Counted from the first letter of the stretch, positions 44,082 to 53,442 are shown. The stretch is DNA of 63,997 nucleotides from Halocatena marina (GCF_023276375.1 NZ_JALLPK010000005.1:1-63997), one strand, 5' to 3'. Notes: a model not told the origin generated them from the sequence alone. Program-made: numbers and translations.

Positions 44082-45797
44082 TTAAAGAATTTCATCAAGT
44101 GTATCGATTGGATCTGATCCGTTTTCTTGTTCAGAATGAGTCGCCTCTTCCACTTGCTCAGCTGTATCAAGAACAAGAGTAACGTTTTCTCCGTGCTCGA
44201 ATACCATCGGTGGATCTTGTACACGGAATAGGCACACGTCGCCGCCAGCGTCTATAACGCTTGCCTGACATTTCTGACCATCAACTATCGACTCAATATA
44301 GTTGATCTGCTCACGGAGTGATGCCAGCGATGTGTTGATCGATGCTGTCTGTATTTCCGCTGTGCGAGTAGTATCGTCACTATTACCGTCATCAACACCA
44401 GCTGGATCGCCATTTGGAAGAGACCGTCGCCACGATCCATCGGGTGATTCAGCCGGCAGGAGTCGCTCTTGGATCACCTCGACGTCGAGCCCTTCGGCTG
44501 CAAAGTCGATCGTGCCCGTCCGCACAGGCAGCGGCAGCGAGAGCTCGTACTCACTCGGGGTAGGCTCGTCGTGGTAAGCTGTCGCGCGCTGGCGGATGTG
44601 TTGGGCTGCATCCGGATCGATTTCGGCCGGCGCAACCCAGTTCGTGCCGTCATAGAGAGTGTAGACCAGATCGTCGTCGATCGACCAGACGAAGCTGTCG
44701 GGGAGATGGATCCCCTCCGCCTCTGGCGTGGGTCGCTCTGCGAGCACCACCTGCACCGGAGCGAGCGCCTCGACGACCGTTGCGAGGGTTTCGGGGTCGG
44801 GATAGTTGTGCCACGGGAACGATTGGACCATGCATTGAGCGGCAGTAATCGGCGTGGCCACCCCACGCGTGAGCCGAAGAACGGCTGCCTCCGGATCGTC
44901 CGCGAGTGCCTCGAACAGCTGTCCGGCGGGGCCTTGCACGGGGGCGTCCGGCTCCGCGATCGCAACCGTGCCCGGCGTGAGTACCTTCTCCGGCGGGGCG
45001 TCTGGCAGGCGGGTCACGTTCGGAATCGAGTAGCCCAGCTGTTCACATAGCGTTGCGGTCCGCCCGGTGACGGTGATCGGAAACGGCGATCCGAGTCGCT
45101 TGCCGAGATGGCCCAGCAGATACGCGGCGTGGATTCCTGTTGGCTCGTCCGCCGTGACGAGTACCGTCGCGTCCTCACGCGCGCGCTCGCAGACGATCGA
45201 GAGCGTCTCGGTCAGCGCGGGGGCGAACGGATCGGCCGTGGCACCCGAGAGCACCAGCGAATCGATCGCCACCGGGAGATCGAGGCCGATACCAGAATAG
45301 CCCGCCGCCCGCCTGATCGTACACTCATCCGCAACGAACAACGTATGTGCATCTGTCCCGTCAGGAATCTCGAGGAGGAAGCCCGCCGCGCCTGGTGCGT
45401 GACCAACCGGCAGCGGGTGCAGCTGCATCCCACGGACGAGTTGGGTCCAGGTATCGACTGAGACGAGTTGTTCGAGAATAGCGTCGGAGTACTCGATATC
45501 GCGCAGGGGAGCACTGCACGCTTCGGCGAGGATCGTTGCGGTATCGGGCGCGGCATAGATCGGTGTCTCCTCGCGTACGTTCTCACCGAGCGTACAGTAG
45601 TACTCCGGATGGGCGTTATTGACGATGATTCCCGCCAGATACTCACCACGGGACTCATCCAGCAGCTCGTCAACGGAAACGCCGCGACCAGAATTCACCA
45701 GCAAACACGCTACTCGGTTGGGACATAACCCCTCAAATCGTAAGAGGAGAGATTCGCCACCAACATCCGGGTTGGCACGCTGATAATGCAGCCTCAT
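44082..45797 (-). CDS. Degenerate metallo-beta-lactamase-fold protein
   Basis: This 571-residue protein starts with the layout of a metallo-beta-lactamase exonuclease-like protein: LLVNSGRGVSVDELLDE, then GIIVNNAHPEYYCTLGENVR where the family has T-H-x-H-x-D-H. Only one His of that zinc motif remains, so catalysis is probably lost. Later, LPVGHAPGAAGFLLEI and DSLVLSGATADPFAPAL also match the fold. The last 100 residues include a coiled-coil-like segment and an OB-like beta domain. GC content is clearly higher than that of the flanking DNA, which suggests separate origin. Confidence 0.75.
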   Translation of the reverse strand: MRLHYQRANPDVGGESLLLRFEGLCPNRVACLLVNSGRGVSVDELLDESRGEYLAGIIVNNAHPEYYCTLGENVREETPIYAAPDTATILAEACSAPLRDIEYSDAILEQLVSVDTWTQLVRGMQLHPLPVGHAPGAAGFLLEIPDGTDAHTLFVADECTIRRAAGYSGIGLDLPVAIDSLVLSGATADPFAPALTETLSIVCERAREDATVLVTADEPTGIHAAYLLGHLGKRLGSPFPITVTGRTATLCEQLGYSIPNVTRLPDAPPEKVLTPGTVAIAEPDAPVQGPAGQLFEALADDPEAAVLRLTRGVATPITAAQCMVQSFPWHNYPDPETLATVVEALAPVQVVLAERPTPEAEGIHLPDSFVWSIDDDLVYTLYDGTNWVAPAEIDPDAAQHIRQRATAYHDEPTPSEYELSLPLPVRTGTIDFAAEGLDVEVIQERLLPAESPDGSWRRSLPNGDPAGVDDGNSDDTTRTAEIQTASINTSLASLREQINYIESIVDGQKCQASVIDAGGDVCLFRVQDPPMVFEHGENVTLVLDTAEQVEEATHSEQENGSDPIDTLDEIL

Positions 45798-46163
45798 CTA
45801 CTTCAAGTATTGGACCAAAAATATATAATGATATCCCATAGATAAGTGGAATGTAATTTTGTATCGGTAATGAATATGAAGTGTATATATAAGGAATATA
45901 GATGATAGTTCAGAAAATCGTTATAATCTCTATTGATACCGTATCTATATCTATGAATTAGACGTTAGCTGTGTCCAAAAGCTGAAATGTAATCACACCA
46001 TCGATCTTTGAAGATGTAACTATATTGGCTCGATATTCTTCACACGGTATTATTGGTTCACAGCTACCGTCGAAACACGTTATAGATAGTATCAGAATAT
46101 AATATAAATATATATCAAAGTTGGGGAACATTAAGGTTACTACCACACCATGGTTGGTAACAT
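45798..46163. other. Divergent AT-rich promoter region
   Basis: This stretch separates the minus-strand beta-lactamase-fold gene from the plus-strand beta-helix gene. Repeated TATA-like sequence (for example near 45880-45900 and 46098-46113) is present. No gene is recognised. Confidence 0.35.
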
Positions 46164-47213
46164 ATGGGGACGTATATTGTCCGCAGAGGGAATTCACTAC
46201 AGTCGGTGTTGAATAGTACGTCGAGGGGTGATGCCGTGGTCGTGACGGACGGATACGATGCAACGAACGATTCGTGGCCGGTGACGATCGATACGGAGGT
46301 TCGCATCGAATCAAATCCCCACAACCGGATCGCCGTTCCTAGCGAAAAACAAGCCTCGTTCATTCTCGATCTGAACGGATCGAACCGGCCGCCAGGTATT
46401 ACCTTGGTGAATATGTACGTCGATGCGAACGGTGCCGATTCGGCCTTTCGAGTCCAGAACGCTCGGTTTTGCAACTTCGTCGGCTGTCTCGCAGAAAATG
46501 CATCCGAGTGCGGATATCTGGTGCTCGATCACGACCATCCACCGAACAGTAACCGGTTTTTCTACTGTGACGCGCACTCGAATCAAGGCGACGGATTCTT
46601 CATCGACGATCGCGCGCACAGCACAACGTTCGTTGGCTGTCGGGCGGTCGGGAACGACGGTCGGGGGGTCTGGTCACAGAATAATTACGCGAGTTCGTGG
46701 ATCGGGGGCGGATTAGAGCGCAACGGCGATCAGGGTGCCTATATCGACGGGAGTGAGGTGTTCACCCTCTCGGAGGCCTATATCGAGGGGAACGCCCAGA
46801 ATACCTCTGATCAGGTCCTCTTTGCCAAGGCACAGACGGCGACGCTTGCCGAGACGTATATCAACGGCTATGACGCCCCCGAGACGAACGGCGTCCGCTT
46901 TCTGGAGTCGAACAACTGCTCGCTCCGGAATATCGAATATCGAGACCTGAGCGGACTGGTCGTGAACGACGACTCGCTCAATACGGATCTCCACCGCGAT
47001 AGCCACTTTTCGCTCGACAGCACACCGTTTCTCGTCGCCGATACCGGCGAGCAGACGCGAAATTACGGCGTGCTCGAACCGACGGACCTCTCTGAAGTCA
47101 CCGGTCGCTACGAAGGCGAGCGCGGCATCAACAACGGCACCACCGGTCCTTTCGGACTCGCGATCTGGAACGGCTCTGCGTGGGTGAGCATGCTGAACGG
47201 CATCGCTATCTGA
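46164..47213 (+). CDS. Right-handed beta-helix protein
   Basis: This 349-residue protein is built from repeated short strands in the style of pectate lyase-like beta-helices: FCNFVGCLAENASECGYLVL, then FFYCDAHSNQGDGFFIDDRA and TTFVGCRAVGNDGRGVWSQN. It lacks a visible signal peptide. The end GPFGLAIWNGSAWVSMLNG resembles the C-terminal trimer part of some virus tail spike or fibre proteins. It may be a polysaccharide-binding or -degrading protein, or a virus-derived spike. No integrase or capsid gene is adjacent. Confidence 0.7.
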   Translation: MGTYIVRRGNSLQSVLNSTSRGDAVVVTDGYDATNDSWPVTIDTEVRIESNPHNRIAVPSEKQASFILDLNGSNRPPGITLVNMYVDANGADSAFRVQNARFCNFVGCLAENASECGYLVLDHDHPPNSNRFFYCDAHSNQGDGFFIDDRAHSTTFVGCRAVGNDGRGVWSQNNYASSWIGGGLERNGDQGAYIDGSEVFTLSEAYIEGNAQNTSDQVLFAKAQTATLAETYINGYDAPETNGVRFLESNNCSLRNIEYRDLSGLVVNDDSLNTDLHRDSHFSLDSTPFLVADTGEQTRNYGVLEPTDLSEVTGRYEGERGINNGTTGPFGLAIWNGSAWVSMLNGIAI

Positions 47214-47263
47214 GTGAGTGGCTCTTTTTTCACGTCAGGATGAACAATAGCGTCTCGCTCGTC

Positions 47264-48601
47264 TCAGAGTCGTCCGGTGATCGCGCGCAGTGAGGTTCCC
47301 CCGACGTAGACGGTTTCGTCGGCCACTGCGGGTGGGGCGAATGCGTTCGTCAGATCGTCGGTCGGCGCATCCAGCCGCCAGCGGATGCGCCCGTCAGCGA
47401 GGGCAAGCGCAGCGCCGCCTGTATAGAGGGTGCCATCGGCAATGGCTGGCGTCTGGACGGTGACGCGGCTGTCGTTGAACACCCGCTGCCACTGGACGGT
47501 CCCCGTCTCGGCCCCGAGCGCGAGCACGCGGGCGCGGCCCTCTGGCTGTGGCGTGCGGTCGTTAAAGCCGATGTAGACGGTCGCATCATCCACCGCAGCG
47601 CCGGTCCACACCCCCGTTTGTGCACCACGGTAGCCTGTGGCAGTGTGCTGGGCCGGCTGCACGGTGTGGGTCCAGACGCGTGCGCCGTCGGTGCGTCGCC
47701 GTGCTTCGACCGTCGTCGCCGCTTCGGTTCCATGGCCGACGTAGATGTAGTCGTCACCGACTGCTGGCGTGTTCTGACCCGTCGCCCGGTAGGTTACGCC
47801 CGCATCGACTGCCCAGCGGACATCGCCGGTCGTTGCTTCGAGCGCGGCTAGTTCATCGCCGGCGAGATAGACGGTCTCGTTTTCGACTGCCACCGGGGGT
47901 GCTTCGTAGCCGTTGATGCCAGAACGGCCCGTCTCGTGCGTCCAGAGGAGTGCACCGGTTGCGCTGTCGAGTGCATAGAGCCGGCCAACGGTGCCAGCCC
48001 CGAAGTTTCGCCCGATAATATACACGATATCGCCAGCGACTGTCGGTGCGCAAAAGGCCGCCGCCTGGCGGTCCGGCTCGAACCGCCACACCTCAGTCCC
48101 GGTCGCTGCTTCGAGCGCCACCACTGAACTGTGCCAGTGATCATCGTTACTCGCGCGCTCGCGCGTAGTTTGCGTGCAACCCACGTAGACGAGCGTCTCC
48201 GCCACGGCGGGCGTGCTCACGGATGTGAGGTCGCTATCGGCCATTCGCCACCGCTCCGCTCCGTCCTCAGCGGCGAGCGCGATGAGGCTGGTGCGGTCGC
48301 TCGCGTACACGGTCGAATCGGCCACAACGACCCCCGAGATCCGGGCGGCCGCCTCGTGCTGCCAGCGGAATGCGACGCTCGATTTCGGTCCCTTTGCCCC
48401 TCGTCGATAGCCCGTTTTGGTCGCGGTTCCCCCGGGTTGTGGCCACGTTCGTGGGGCTGTCTCAACTGCCGAGTGGCCGCCAGCGTCTGCCTGATTGGAC
48501 GGCTCCGTGCTGCTGGCGGCTCCTCGTCCCACCAGGTTGGCACCTGTAACCATGCCAATCCCCTTCATGACGCCCCGGCGGCTGACGTCGTCTCTACTCA
48601 T
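47264..48601 (-). CDS. Tat-exported PQQ-type beta-propeller protein
   Basis: This 445-residue protein starts MSRDDVSRRGVMKGIGMVTG, a twin-arginine signal. It then has seven or eight repeats of the PQQ-like propeller, such as LIALAAEDGAERWRM, VVALEAATGTEVWRFEP, LYALDSATGALLWTHETG and LAALEATTGDVRWAVDAG. The folded protein is exported. Proteins like this act as scaffolds or redox partners; no Cys or heme site decides a role here. Its stop lies 50 bp from the convergent beta-helix gene. Confidence 0.85.
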   Translation of the reverse strand: MSRDDVSRRGVMKGIGMVTGANLVGRGAASSTEPSNQADAGGHSAVETAPRTWPQPGGTATKTGYRRGAKGPKSSVAFRWQHEAAARISGVVVADSTVYASDRTSLIALAAEDGAERWRMADSDLTSVSTPAVAETLVYVGCTQTTRERASNDDHWHSSVVALEAATGTEVWRFEPDRQAAAFCAPTVAGDIVYIIGRNFGAGTVGRLYALDSATGALLWTHETGRSGINGYEAPPVAVENETVYLAGDELAALEATTGDVRWAVDAGVTYRATGQNTPAVGDDYIYVGHGTEAATTVEARRRTDGARVWTHTVQPAQHTATGYRGAQTGVWTGAAVDDATVYIGFNDRTPQPEGRARVLALGAETGTVQWQRVFNDSRVTVQTPAIADGTLYTGGAALALADGRIRWRLDAPTDDLTNAFAPPAVADETVYVGGTSLRAITGRL

Positions 48602-48767
48602 ATTGGTTGTTTTCTCATTCCATCCATATAGATATACCCATACATTGAATTATTACATTTTTAATTCGAATTTCGCATACGGATGCATGTTTAGTAATAT
48701 GAATGTAGAATTTTAAGAACTTCTCCGTTGACCATCTTATCTGTATCAGATACAGTGCAGCAAACTA

Positions 48768-49847
48768 TTAGAAGTGGTATCCAAAGTTTGCCAATCGGTA
48801 GAGACCGGTCCCAAAGACCGTATTCTTTCCCGAATCCTCGTAATTCATGAAGCTTATGAGCCAACACTTGTTGCTGTTGTTCGGTGCCTCGTGAAAACTG
48901 ATTGCGCCACTGTCGCCTCTTTTGAGCTTGTTATTCGAGTTGCTTTTGTGCACGACAGTGTAGGGTTTCGGGACACAGCCGGGGGCCGTGTAGATCGTAT
49001 TCGCTATTGATTGAATCCGGGCGAATGTCGTCCGGCACGTCGATTGCCCCACTTTCTGTGTCTTCACGTTGTGGCTTTTGAGATAGCCAATGCCATCGGA
49101 TGAATAGTGGCCGGCAATCCCGTTGTATCCAGAGTACCGGATCGATCGCTCGATATGATAGTTCGAATTGAGTCGCACCATCGCAAAATCCTCTCTGCAT
49201 TTGGCTGCCTCCACGGTCCCGAGAGCAGTGCCGTCTGGATGCTTGAGTGTTTTGCCCGAGGCATTCGATCCAGCGAAGATGTGCTGTGTGGTGGCGAGAT
49301 ATCGCCGGCCGTTTTTGAACGCGGGAGCACCAACGCTCCCAATTGGCGTTGAGTTGTCCCCGCTGATCGCGTAGCCACCGTAGATCGACGACTGAGAGGC
49401 ATTCCAGCCTTGAAGACGCTGTCTACAACTGAGTGGTGTTATCTCGTCAATAGCTTCGACGGTAACCGCAACACCACCGATATGAACCGGAATCTCGCCC
49501 AACATAGAGTCGAACAACGTATGTTGTATCCGGACGAGCAGTTTGGCGTTCTCTCCGCCGCGATCCCCCGGAATCACGCCAATACTGACGATTCCCGACA
49601 GTCCACGCAGCAGCTTCGTCAGGCGATCTTTCATCTGTGTTGCGTGACGAAAATCGTTGTACCAATCAGCTGGGACGTATCGTTTGATTGGCGTTCGCTG
49701 TGAGGATGGCGTCTCACTATGAAATCCAACGACGATCGGAACCTCATCGGAAGCAGCAGTATCAATATCAGCTTTCGTCAGATAACTCGCTGTGGATTGC
49801 GTGAAGCCAGCACCAAGCAGTGATGATAACAATCGCCGCCGGCTCAT
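48768..49847 (-). CDS. Secreted chymotrypsin-like serine protease
   Basis: The likely start is ATG at 49845-49847 (MSRRRLLSSLLGAGFTQSTA), a twin-arginine signal, giving 359 residues. The triad is visible: His in YLATTQHIF, Asp in REDFAMVRL and Ser in LKRGDSGAISF. Cys residues may form a disulfide. The frame extends to 49919 but the extra residues would place the RR motif too far in. It should be a trypsin-fold protease acting outside the cell. It stands alone near the other exported proteins. Confidence 0.8.
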   Translation of the reverse strand: MSRRRLLSSLLGAGFTQSTASYLTKADIDTAASDEVPIVVGFHSETPSSQRTPIKRYVPADWYNDFRHATQMKDRLTKLLRGLSGIVSIGVIPGDRGGENAKLLVRIQHTLFDSMLGEIPVHIGGVAVTVEAIDEITPLSCRQRLQGWNASQSSIYGGYAISGDNSTPIGSVGAPAFKNGRRYLATTQHIFAGSNASGKTLKHPDGTALGTVEAAKCREDFAMVRLNSNYHIERSIRYSGYNGIAGHYSSDGIGYLKSHNVKTQKVGQSTCRTTFARIQSIANTIYTAPGCVPKPYTVVHKSNSNNKLKRGDSGAISFHEAPNNSNKCWLISFMNYEDSGKNTVFGTGLYRLANFGYHF

Positions 49848-50223
49848 TCCAGGATACGTTTTAGTATGGATCTTGTTGGTCAACGGACGTGTAGAATTGT
49901 TTAGCAACATCTGATTCAAAATAATATTACGTTCGTATTATAGGTTGTCGAATATCATTATACATAAGATGTAAATCAATATCACATTCATTTTGGATAA
50001 CTATGTAGTATAATATCATTATAATCGTGTATAAGCTACACGTAGATTCATGTTATTCATTGTATAATTGACAGTATGGACACAATTGTTCTCGACTGTG
50101 GAATCAACGCAAAAACCACGGTTGCATGTTGGAACGGCAAATAAGATGTGTTTTGTAGAAACCACATCAAGTGGTCGGTTAGCAGTGCGATCATCATCCT
50201 GCTAACTGATCGGCGTCGGACGC
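49848..50223. other. AT-rich region, nothing recognised
   Basis: The stretch is very AT-rich from 49920 to 50080. A 22-residue frame at about 50076-50144 (MDTIVLDCGINAKTTVACWN) was noted but is too short to support. Confidence 0.3.
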
Positions 50224-51540
50224 TTAGGATGGATCTCCATCAAACGCTGTCGCAAGCTGTTTGCGCATGGATTCTCGTCTAAGTTTTCTGCGCCGCTCTG
50301 CTGAGAGATAATTATCAAGAACGACCGATGCACTGGAACTCCCCTGTTCAGCAGCGATCTCGCCAACTTCATCAAGTATCTGTTCGTGAGTCGCTGTGTA
50401 CGCATCATACCAGAAACGGCGTCCCATTTGTGGGACAGGCTTGTGACCTTCGATTCGCTCATCGAGATTCGCTTGCTCGGCGAGCGTATCGAATCGGTTC
50501 AGCACCGTCCGCCTGGAAATATGACCCGAGTTAGACCGCTGAGACGGAAAAAGATAGCCGTTCCAGTCGCCTTGCTCTGCGAGTTCCCGGCAGCGTGATA
50601 TGGCCACGTCCTGTCCAAAGAGAACAGACACCTCGCCGGGCCCGTTCTTGCGCTCATCAAATGCCACATAAGGAAGATCACCGTCTTCGCCAAAAACTAG
50701 CTGGGAGCGATGGAGTGTAGCAACTTCTCCTGATCGTAATCCCCATGCACAGAGAGCGATGACTAACATTCGTTCGGCAGTTGTCTCGACCGCACGGGAG
50801 AGCGCCTGAACATGGGCAGCGCTCAGAGCAGGATTTGTTGGTGTGTCGGCACTGCTGCCATCTTCATTTTCGGTCTGTCGTGACCAACGATACTCTTCTT
50901 CAAGCCCAGAGACGGGGTTGACAGTCACTCGCTTCCGCCGAACGAGATGAGCGTACCATGCCTCGACAGCCTCATGAACCCGACGCATCGTTTGGGGGGC
51001 CAACTTGCCATCCAGTCGATCGATCGCTGCCCATGCAGCGTCAACGGCTTCGTGGGCAGGGATATTGGTGTTACGGGAAACCGGTAACACGAGATTAGGA
51101 GTCGCGTTCGCGGTCGCGTAGGCACGCACGTAGGAGGCCAGCCGATAGCGTAGGGTATCTTCTGAGGACGGGCTGAGACTGCCACGCTCGCGGCGACTGT
51201 CGAGATACGACTCAAGAAGAGCGATTGTCTCTTCGTGATCGATACCCCACTCGTATCCTTCGTCCTGATTGAGCTGAAGATCGTCGGCCCAGAACTCACC
51301 AAACGTTCGGTCGTGATATTCTCGTAATGCATAGACGAGCCCGCGAAACCCGTTATCTGATAGCCACGCGTGGGTCGGACGCTCCGCCTCGGGATCGTGG
51401 CCGGCACGCTCGAACGCTGGGGCAATCACGTCCCAGTAGACCTCAACGAGCTCGTCGAGACTAAGTAGCGTCCAGCGAATTTCGTTGAGTTCCCGGTCGT
51501 GCTGTTCTACTGATGCAGCAGGTGAGTTGGTAGTGGTCAT
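50224..51540 (-). CDS. Tyrosine recombinase (phage integrase family)
   Basis: This 438-residue protein has an N-terminal SAM-like DNA-binding region (about 90-210) and a catalytic domain (about 220-430). Visible active-site residues are the first Arg in CAWGLRSGEVATLH, a His-Arg box in GHKPVPQMGRRFWYD and the Tyr in VVLDNYLSAERR. It cuts and rejoins DNA at specific sites, for plasmid integration or dimer resolution. Its start overlaps the preceding gene by 4 bp. It is longer than most integrases because of an extended N-terminus. Confidence 0.88.
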   Translation of the reverse strand: MTTTNSPAASVEQHDRELNEIRWTLLSLDELVEVYWDVIAPAFERAGHDPEAERPTHAWLSDNGFRGLVYALREYHDRTFGEFWADDLQLNQDEGYEWGIDHEETIALLESYLDSRRERGSLSPSSEDTLRYRLASYVRAYATANATPNLVLPVSRNTNIPAHEAVDAAWAAIDRLDGKLAPQTMRRVHEAVEAWYAHLVRRKRVTVNPVSGLEEEYRWSRQTENEDGSSADTPTNPALSAAHVQALSRAVETTAERMLVIALCAWGLRSGEVATLHRSQLVFGEDGDLPYVAFDERKNGPGEVSVLFGQDVAISRCRELAEQGDWNGYLFPSQRSNSGHISRRTVLNRFDTLAEQANLDERIEGHKPVPQMGRRFWYDAYTATHEQILDEVGEIAAEQGSSSASVVLDNYLSAERRRKLRRESMRKQLATAFDGDPS

Positions 51541-51839
51541 GCAGTGAGGTCGGCAATAAGGTCGAACGCATCGATGACATCGTTCAGATCCGGAAAACCA
51601 TTCGCCTCGACAGCGACGCCAGCGAGGGCTGTGTCTGCTTTTTCGATATACTCCTCTGAACGATTCGAAGCATATGCAATATAGCTACGAATGCCGTCCA
51701 TAACGGTTGTGACTGTCGAATTCGTGGAATTGAGAATGACTAGAATGAGCTCGTTCTGCTGACGACCACGGGCGATGAAGATGCCTGTATCGGCGACCCA
51801 TATGATATATTTGTGAAAGGATCGGCCGCTATGACTCAT
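51537..51839 (-). CDS. Small protein in the integrase operon
   Basis: From ATG 51837-51839 the frame gives 100 residues. The first half has strands such as KYIIWVADTGIFIARGR and LILVILNSTNSTVTTV; the second is helical (SEEYIEKADTALAGVA). No family is recognised. Its stop overlaps the integrase start (ATGA), and its start overlaps the stop of the next gene upstream, so three genes are translated together. It may regulate or direct the recombinase. Confidence 0.65.
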   Translation of the reverse strand: MSHSGRSFHKYIIWVADTGIFIARGRQQNELILVILNSTNSTVTTVMDGIRSYIAYASNRSEEYIEKADTALAGVAVEANGFPDLNDVIDAFDLIADLTA

Positions 51840-52131
51840 CCATCTCACGTTGGTTGGTTCTTTCGTCTAACGGATGCTCACGTGCCGTATGAATCTGATC
51901 GAGATACGGATCGTGGCCTCGCATCTCGCGGAGGGGGTCTGTAAAAAGACAGGCGAGGCGGGGACGGTCAATTAATTGAGCTACAAAAATGATGCCATAG
52001 ACCGCCCGTTCTAGATCACCAGCAGTTTCCGGCATACAGTTCGTAATTTGTGTATTACGTAATAGCCCCTGGGGAGTATCATCCAGTGAGATGATGATTG
52101 TCAATTGACACAATCCGTTCTTAGATTCCAA
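51829..52131 (-). CDS. Small protein, first gene of the integrase operon
   Basis: The open frame of 100 residues begins with TTG at 52131; an ATG at 52033-52035 would give a 68-residue form. The N-terminal part of the long form (LTIIISLDDTPQGLLRNTQI) looks like genuine protein, so the longer form or a start between is favoured. The C-terminal part is charged (HDPYLDQIHTAREHPLDERT). It overlaps the next gene. No domain is recognised. Confidence 0.5.
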   Translation of the reverse strand: MESKNGLCQLTIIISLDDTPQGLLRNTQITNCMPETAGDLERAVYGIIFVAQLIDRPRLACLFTDPLREMRGHDPYLDQIHTAREHPLDERTNQREMDES

Positions 52132-52417
52132 TGCTTTCCTTCAAATTCTACTGTCCCTGGTAATTCACTCATAGATCGCGTTTCTTGTTTCACCAGCATC
52201 TTCAACGAAGGAGTAGCTGTCGTACTGCGGTTCGAGGGGATTCTAAGTCAATCATTCTGTGATGGTAGGCCAATTTTACCATTTGTAGGATAAGTATTGT
52301 GACTTCTCAGACCACATCAGTCAGGGAACTCAACGGTGTAGGAGCACAAGATATGCACATCGGAAATAAACTACATAGCGCTATACCAAATGTGGCATAG
52401 GAAAACGGAGCGGGACG
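52132..52417. other. Short intergenic region before small genes
   Basis: No gene was recognised. It should contain the promoter of the integrase operon on the minus strand. Confidence 0.25.
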
Positions 52418-52591
52418 GTGAAGACGTCGCAGTTGAGTGTGGAAAAATGGAAGTCAGGTGATGAGAGCCTCGAGATTCTCTTAGATGAGCAGTTCCGTCC
52501 GGTTGTCAGTGTGACTCATCACTTCGTCGAGAATCAACACCTCAACCCCTCAAAAACCGTGCCGAATGTTCACAAGAGGCTCGGAGGCTAG
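52418..52591 (+). CDS. Possible small protein
   Basis: A GTG frame of 57 residues reads MKTSQLSVEKWKSGDESLEI, then LLDEQFRPVVSVTHHFVENQ and ends KRLGG. The mix of residues is protein-like and no stop interrupts it, but there is no known family and no clear promoter. It could also be the end of a decayed gene. Confidence 0.3.
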   Translation: MKTSQLSVEKWKSGDESLEILLDEQFRPVVSVTHHFVENQHLNPSKTVPNVHKRLGG

Positions 52592-52645
52592 AGTTCAGCC
52601 CCAGAAGCACACTACTCTTTTATTCCCTCGATCAAGACGTTGAAT

Positions 52646-52849
52646 ATGGTTGACTCGACCCCTTCGGTATGGAACGAACTGCCAGACTTTTTCGTACAGG
52701 ATTATCAGAACGTGGTCGTATACGCTGATTTCGAGCAAGAGACGATTCTACACGAAGGAAAAATTCGTCTTCTTGCAAACGGGTGGGTTGAATTGCCGAC
52801 CGGTCGCCTTCTTTCGCCGAAAGCTGTTCATCATATCGACACACAATAG
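52646..52849 (+). CDS. Small hypothetical protein
   Basis: From ATG 52646 the frame has 67 residues (MVDSTPSVWNELPDFFVQDY and so on), with strands NVVVYADFEQETILHEGKIR and GWVELPTGRLLSPKAVHHID. It looks like a small beta-barrel or RNA-binding-like fold, with good haloarchaeal residue usage. It is a plausible gene without a known family. It stands alone upstream of the partition locus. Confidence 0.5.
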   Translation: MVDSTPSVWNELPDFFVQDYQNVVVYADFEQETILHEGKIRLLANGWVELPTGRLLSPKAVHHIDTQ

Positions 52850-53182
52850 CACCGATGGCGACGACTGTGGCTGATACTCACAAACAGTCTCAATGCTCGC
52901 TGATGTGATCTCTTGAAGTTGGTCTTTTCGACCGGATCGGCGATCCGTGCCCCAATATCCGGCATGTTGAGAGGGGCATTTATTTGATGGGTTTGTTGTC
53001 GTCCATATCCACCTGCGCATCGATTACATCGAGGTTGAGATCGTTCTGAACATCGACTCCACATCGACGATGGTTTCACAGAACTCTTCGAGGATGGTTT
53101 CAGCTCAAGCACTGAGTATTCTGGTTTGTAAGACTCTGTGGAGCGCTGTGATCAAACGCATCTTATAGATAATTGAAACAAT
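52850..53182. other. Decayed region before the partition repeats
   Basis: Minus-strand fragments in different frames (EEFCETIVDVESMFRTIS near 53080 and LDVIDAQVDMDDNKPIK near 53020) appear to be one interrupted gene. Degenerate units of the 13-bp repeat may extend back to about 53159. Confidence 0.35.
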
Positions 53183-53442
53183 CATCTGTAGCAGACGTCT
53201 GTAACTGCTATCTGTAACCGTTGTTTGTAACCAGTGTTGATAGCTATTGCCTGCTGCAGCCTTCTGTAGCTGGTTCCTGTGATTGGTAGCTGTAGCGTGA
53301 AGCTGTTCCGTAGAATAGCGCCAGACATCTACAACAGATATCTGTAGCTAGTATCTGTAATAGATATCTGTAACTATCGTCTGTAACGTCTAACTGTAAC
53401 AGACATCTGTAACTGGCATCTATAATAGATATCTGGAACAGA
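53183..53442. repeat. Twenty tandem 13-bp repeats, candidate partition site
   Basis: Twenty direct units of exactly 13 bp fill 260 bp without a gap. The consensus is YATCTGTAACNGA, best kept in units 1-4 and 13-20; the central CTGTA is the strongest part, and units 5-11 are more diverged. The array ends about 32 bp before the parA ATG and its end overlaps the TATA-like stretch GATTTATGG. Tandem repeats before a parA gene are the known form of plasmid centromeres, and they often also serve as the operator. Confidence 0.85.

Noticed and set aside
44469..45050. A 193-residue plus-strand frame
   Set aside because: It is antisense to the GC-rich beta-lactamase-fold gene, where long shadow frames are expected.
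53183..53442. The repeat array might be a CRISPR
   Set aside because: Units are 13 bp and directly adjacent, with no 30-40 bp unique spacers, and there are no cas genes; position before parA fits a partition site.
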